From: Selaginella tamariscina
Taxonomy: Eukaryota; Streptophyta; Lycopodiopsida; Selaginellales; Selaginellaceae
Length of the DNA stretch: 64,000 nt
Direction of reading: 5' to 3'
NCBI GenBank assembly: GCA_003024785.1
Contig: PUQB01000088.1
Span: 233,061-297,060 of the forward strand
The notes beneath the pieces were generated by a model. The model saw only the letters and a list, made by a program, of their open reading frames with translations, searched no databases and had not been told where the DNA came from. The translations under genes and the position numbers were made by a program. Positions 60,603-64,000 of the stretch are shown here, piece by piece. Position 1 is the first letter of the stretch. Each line of letters starts with the position of its first letter.

Positions 60603-61674
60603 CTATAAATCAAGAAATATACATTAAAATTCATTCTCTCCAATGGCACATGAATCGAGGGAATTGGGTCATTTCTATTTAGAATGTAGCTATCTAATAC
60701 ATTATAATGCACATATGACTTATAGTGTGTGTCGGTATAGGCGCCATTAGAAAGATCGCCCACCCAAATTATCTATATGTCAAAAGTGCCTGCTTTGAAT
60801 AGTTGAACAAGGGGATATGTATGCTTACATGCCGATCTCTAGAAAATCCCCTTTTTTGATATAGGAATCAGCATATCAGCTATGAAAAGATCCACATCAA
60901 CAACATCAATCAAGGGAATCTATTGTTTGAAGGTATGTTCTAGCTACCCAATCTATTGTTTGAAGGTATGCCCAATACATTATAATGCAACTTACAGTGT
61001 GTGTCAATATAGCCGCCATTAGAAAGATCGCCCACAGATTTATCCATCCGCAGGCGCTTTGAGTAGCATTCTTGCGGCTGAACACGCAAACCCGCTCCCT
61101 AGGTTTCAAAATTCTGAGTTTTAGGGTTCAAGAAGCCGTACAGAAGCGTGAAACCGTACGCAGAGACACGTCATCAAAATATTTAATCAGCACTTTAATA
61201 CATTTGTGTGTAATTATTAATTAAATAAACAGGGTCCTTAATTACATGTTTTATTAATTACGGAATTATGTGATTTACTATCTAAATATTTAACTAATAA
61301 ATTGATTAGTTTATTAGATGGACGATTACATAACTTTATACTGATAAAAACTATTTTGTATATAATTGTTTGAATTTAAATATAATTCTAGATTAAAAAA
61401 TATCAAATTATGTAATACATGTATCAAATTGTAACTTAATTTGAATTTAAAGCAGCTTTAATATTTCGAAAAACATGAGCTATGGAGTTTACGTCCTTCC
61501 AAAAAGTAAAATAAAAAGAAATTAAGCATTTTTTATATTTACAACAACTTATTCATGTTATCAAATGCATGTGTGTGTGAGTAATCTATATATTAGTTAA
61601 TATATACACGGAATAGAATATCAGTCAAAATAAGGTCTTATAATTGATATATAAAGTATATACGGAAATTATAC

Positions 61675-61837
61675 CCGTATCAGCCGAGAGCATTGTTTGC
61701 ACGGAATCCATCACGAGTTCGACCTTGACATCGGAACGGGAATACCCCTGTAGCCACCTATGTATCAATGTGTTAAACACCTCACGCAGCTTCAGTAACA
61801 CTACTTTCTCAATATGTAAATCCAGCCACGAATCCGT
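61675..61837 (-). CDS. Exon-like block, unidentified
   Basis: After TTTTTACAG the minus strand encodes DSWLDLHIEKVVLLKLREVF then NTLIHRWLQGYSRSDVKVEL and VMDSVQTMLSADTG, ending ACGG/GTATAA. Open throughout, helical, with good splice sites. It may belong to the PHD gene upstream part or to the DNA-PKcs-like gene. No family recognised. Confidence 0.45.
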
Positions 61838-62171
61838 CTGTAAAAACATATACACATACGTGTATGGATGATATATATATATATACACATATATATGTAT
61901 GTAACTACACACACATATATATGTCTGTGTATTACGAATGATGTATGTGTCCATGTGGGTGTGTGTACCTGAACGTCTGTGCATGTATGTGTGTCCGTGG
62001 AAAGTGCATGTAACTCACATATTGCATGTACATCTTTATATATGTGACGTAGTACCTGACTTTTTCTTCAAATACCATGTAATATAGTTTACGAACATCC
62101 AAGTTTTTCTCCTTATATTGGATGGCTTAATATCCACTGTGAACCCCAAACGCCACCTATAATTGACAGCT

Positions 62172-62224
<53 letters not shown>

Positions 62225-62489
62225 CGGAGTGTACTTATTCATATATCCATCTCAAAACACATACACAAAACAACTAGATATACACTTGTGCACAAGCGAA
62301 CACCGTTTTCGAGTTTTTTACACGAAATTCTGATGCACATATATACATACAACTGGTTGACATGCACTGTGTTGTGGATACTATCACTATGTGAGGAGAT
62401 ATTTTACATTTAAAATCAAAATACTAATGTATAGAAACATAGTATACTATTATTAATATACTGTTATATATGAAAAAAATAATACATAC

Positions 62490-63167
62490 CAAACAGTTGG
62501 CTTTGCTGGGACGATAAATCTTCACTGGGATCGAAGATTGACTCTGAAGGTGAATACGTTGCAGTGGCTCTAATCATTCCCCACGTCCATGATTAACTAA
62601 GGATGGATTCCCATCCAGCGGGTGGGATCTCTCTGAAAAATAATGGTGTCATTGGTAAGACCTGCTGCTGAGGAGTCTATGTGTCTCTCAAAGAATTCAC
62701 AGTCGGAAACCGGTGCATTGAATATCGGACGATTGTAATCAACCGATCTTTGACAAGCTATAAAATAAAAAACAAATACGTGAACAATATATATATACAC
62801 ATAACTATAAGGTAAAAACTATACATAACATCATAATATACTATAACATAATTTATATGCTGTACATGCCAGTTAACTATATGCATATGTCTATCCATAT
62901 CAAACTAACTGAACTAATATAAATGTAGACGAACTTACAAAAGAAGGCAATATCATAAACTTATAAGGAACTAACCGCATATATACCCATCTTTATTACA
63001 TGCCAGACATACATTCATACGTGCATATACACCCATGTCTATCTACTTCTCATAACGTTTTCATGTGCTAACTACATGCAAAGCTATAAATACAGATATA
63101 AGCAACAGCATTCATGCAAATAAAATGTATATAAATACATGAAAAAATTTGTAGATACACCCTCCCC

Positions 63168-63237
<70 letters not shown>

Positions 63238-63535
63238 CACACCTTTAGCAGCAAAACTGAGTCCACTGGCTCTCGAACTCCGGAATATGCATCTCCATGA
63301 GGATATGACTAAACCTCTAGATAATTCTCTCAGGAAGATGCAAATACCTCTGACGAACAGCATCTGACCTGTCAAAAAGACCTATGAGAAGATACCGAGA
63401 TGTTCGAGAATCGTGTTGTAGCCGCTTTGTCTCATAAAGGAACATCAGAATCTGCTGGAACTGCAGACGGCATTCCTCACCTTCGTAGTGTGTGTATGCT
63501 TCACACGATATTGCAACCACACGTTCAAGAATATT
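62490..63535 (-). pseudogene. DNA-PKcs (PRKDC)-like fragment, two exons
   Basis: Exon 63535-63243 (TTTAG/AATATT ... CTAAAG/GTGTGT) encodes RLQFQQILMFLYETKRLQHD then RYLLIGLFDRSDAVRQRYL and SHILMEMHIPEFES. Exon 62757-62490 (TTTTATAG/CTTGTC ... TTTG/GTATGT) encodes RSVDYNRPIFNAPVSDCEFF then ERHIDSS, and later WGMIRATATYSPSES. The series DYxxPIFxxPxSxCEFxxxxIDS, followed by IRAT, is the pattern I know from the helical region of DNA-PKcs, ahead of its FAT and kinase domains. DNA-PKcs acts in non-homologous end joining with Ku. Lesions: TAG at about 63317, a shift near 63270, and a stop plus a shift near 62600. This is a pseudogene or noisy sequence. The rest of the gene would lie beyond the right edge. 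Confidence 0.5.
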
Positions 63536-64000
63536 CTAAACGGAAAAATAAACAAAAACAAAGTTAAACACTCTCCATATATATGTTCAGAGGTTTTTTA
63601 TGTTAAAACGGGGGTCTGTGTGTGCGTACGCATATATACATATAACATACAACTGTATATACGTATAGATGTGTATATAATGTATATGCATCTCTACCAG
63701 TAAAAATGGTGTCTTACAAAGTTCTTACACGCCTGTAGGTAAGATATAGACTACATTATAAAATAGTTTACAGCGTTACATTATATGTATGTTGTGTGTA
63801 TAGTCTAGACAATTAAACAAGATAAACTCCAAATCAACGTAGGGTTTGATCGCAAAATTTAACGCAAAATAAAGCCATTAATGCAAATAAACATAGCATG
63901 TCAATATAAATACTAATATGTTAAGCACATACATATAGATAACACGCACGCACAACAAATACGTAGTTCAAACAATTTTTACACTAATTACGACTATGTA
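63536..64000. other. Right edge, intron-like DNA
   Basis: AT-rich sequence with GTAT microsatellites and no coding block seen. It may be intron of the DNA-PKcs-like gene. Confidence 0.4.

Overview
The window looks like nuclear DNA of a land plant. Reasons: short GT-AG introns with low-GC intergenic DNA, plant-style LTR retrotransposons, a Mutator-type MITE with a 9-bp target duplication, an Emigrant-like MITE, telo-box (AAACCCTAA) motifs, abundant (TA), (CA) and (GA) microsatellites, and a nuclear tRNA-Arg(TCT). A DNA-PKcs-like fragment near the right edge would fit a seed-free plant better than Arabidopsis-like angiosperms, which lack that gene; this is an inference. No prokaryotic operons, rRNA or CRISPR arrays are present. 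Many coding remnants carry stops or frameshifts, through real decay, assembly indels, or both.

Layout. 1-1631, 4584-5049 plus 11422-12655, and 16655-17895 are copies of one long LTR family (TGTCA...TGACA); the third is a solo LTR with a perfect GTTAT target duplication. The second is split by a 6.4-kb element (5050-11421), which itself carries a copia-type solo LTR (5123-5730, duplication CTCCT). 14504-14965 is a Mutator-type MITE. 19650-20880 is a small host-gene island: tRNA-Arg, a PreY/Trm112-like (UPF0434) gene, and a convergent possible secreted-peptide gene. 22690-27905 is a broken, mosaic Ty3/gypsy element on the minus strand.

The most interesting part is 28155-40269, which I read as one large (12.1 kb) DNA transposon. 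Its ends are short inverted repeats (ATGCACGTTGTAAC.. and ..ATTACAACTTGCAT). It has two divergent arms. The minus-strand left arm encodes a ParB-like domain, a methyltransferase-like domain and an FCP1-like HAD phosphatase domain. The plus-strand right arm encodes a DUF7869-like, possibly DDE, transposase. Each arm starts behind an array of 12-18 copies of the palindrome GGGATTAATCCC (about 44-bp period in the right arm). Between the two arrays lies a microsatellite-rich tandem repeat invaded by an Emigrant-like MITE. The element at 5050-11421 is a second copy of the left arm only, broken in the same central microsatellite.

44734-52407 is a full-length LTR retrotransposon (GGTTT duplications) with gag and protease but no visible reverse transcriptase. 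From about 54.9 kb to the end, exons on the minus strand belong to host genes or pseudogenes: an unidentified multi-exon gene with a coiled-coil exon, a PHD-finger gene, and a DNA-PKcs-like fragment. The rest is AT-rich intergenic DNA in which I see no gene.
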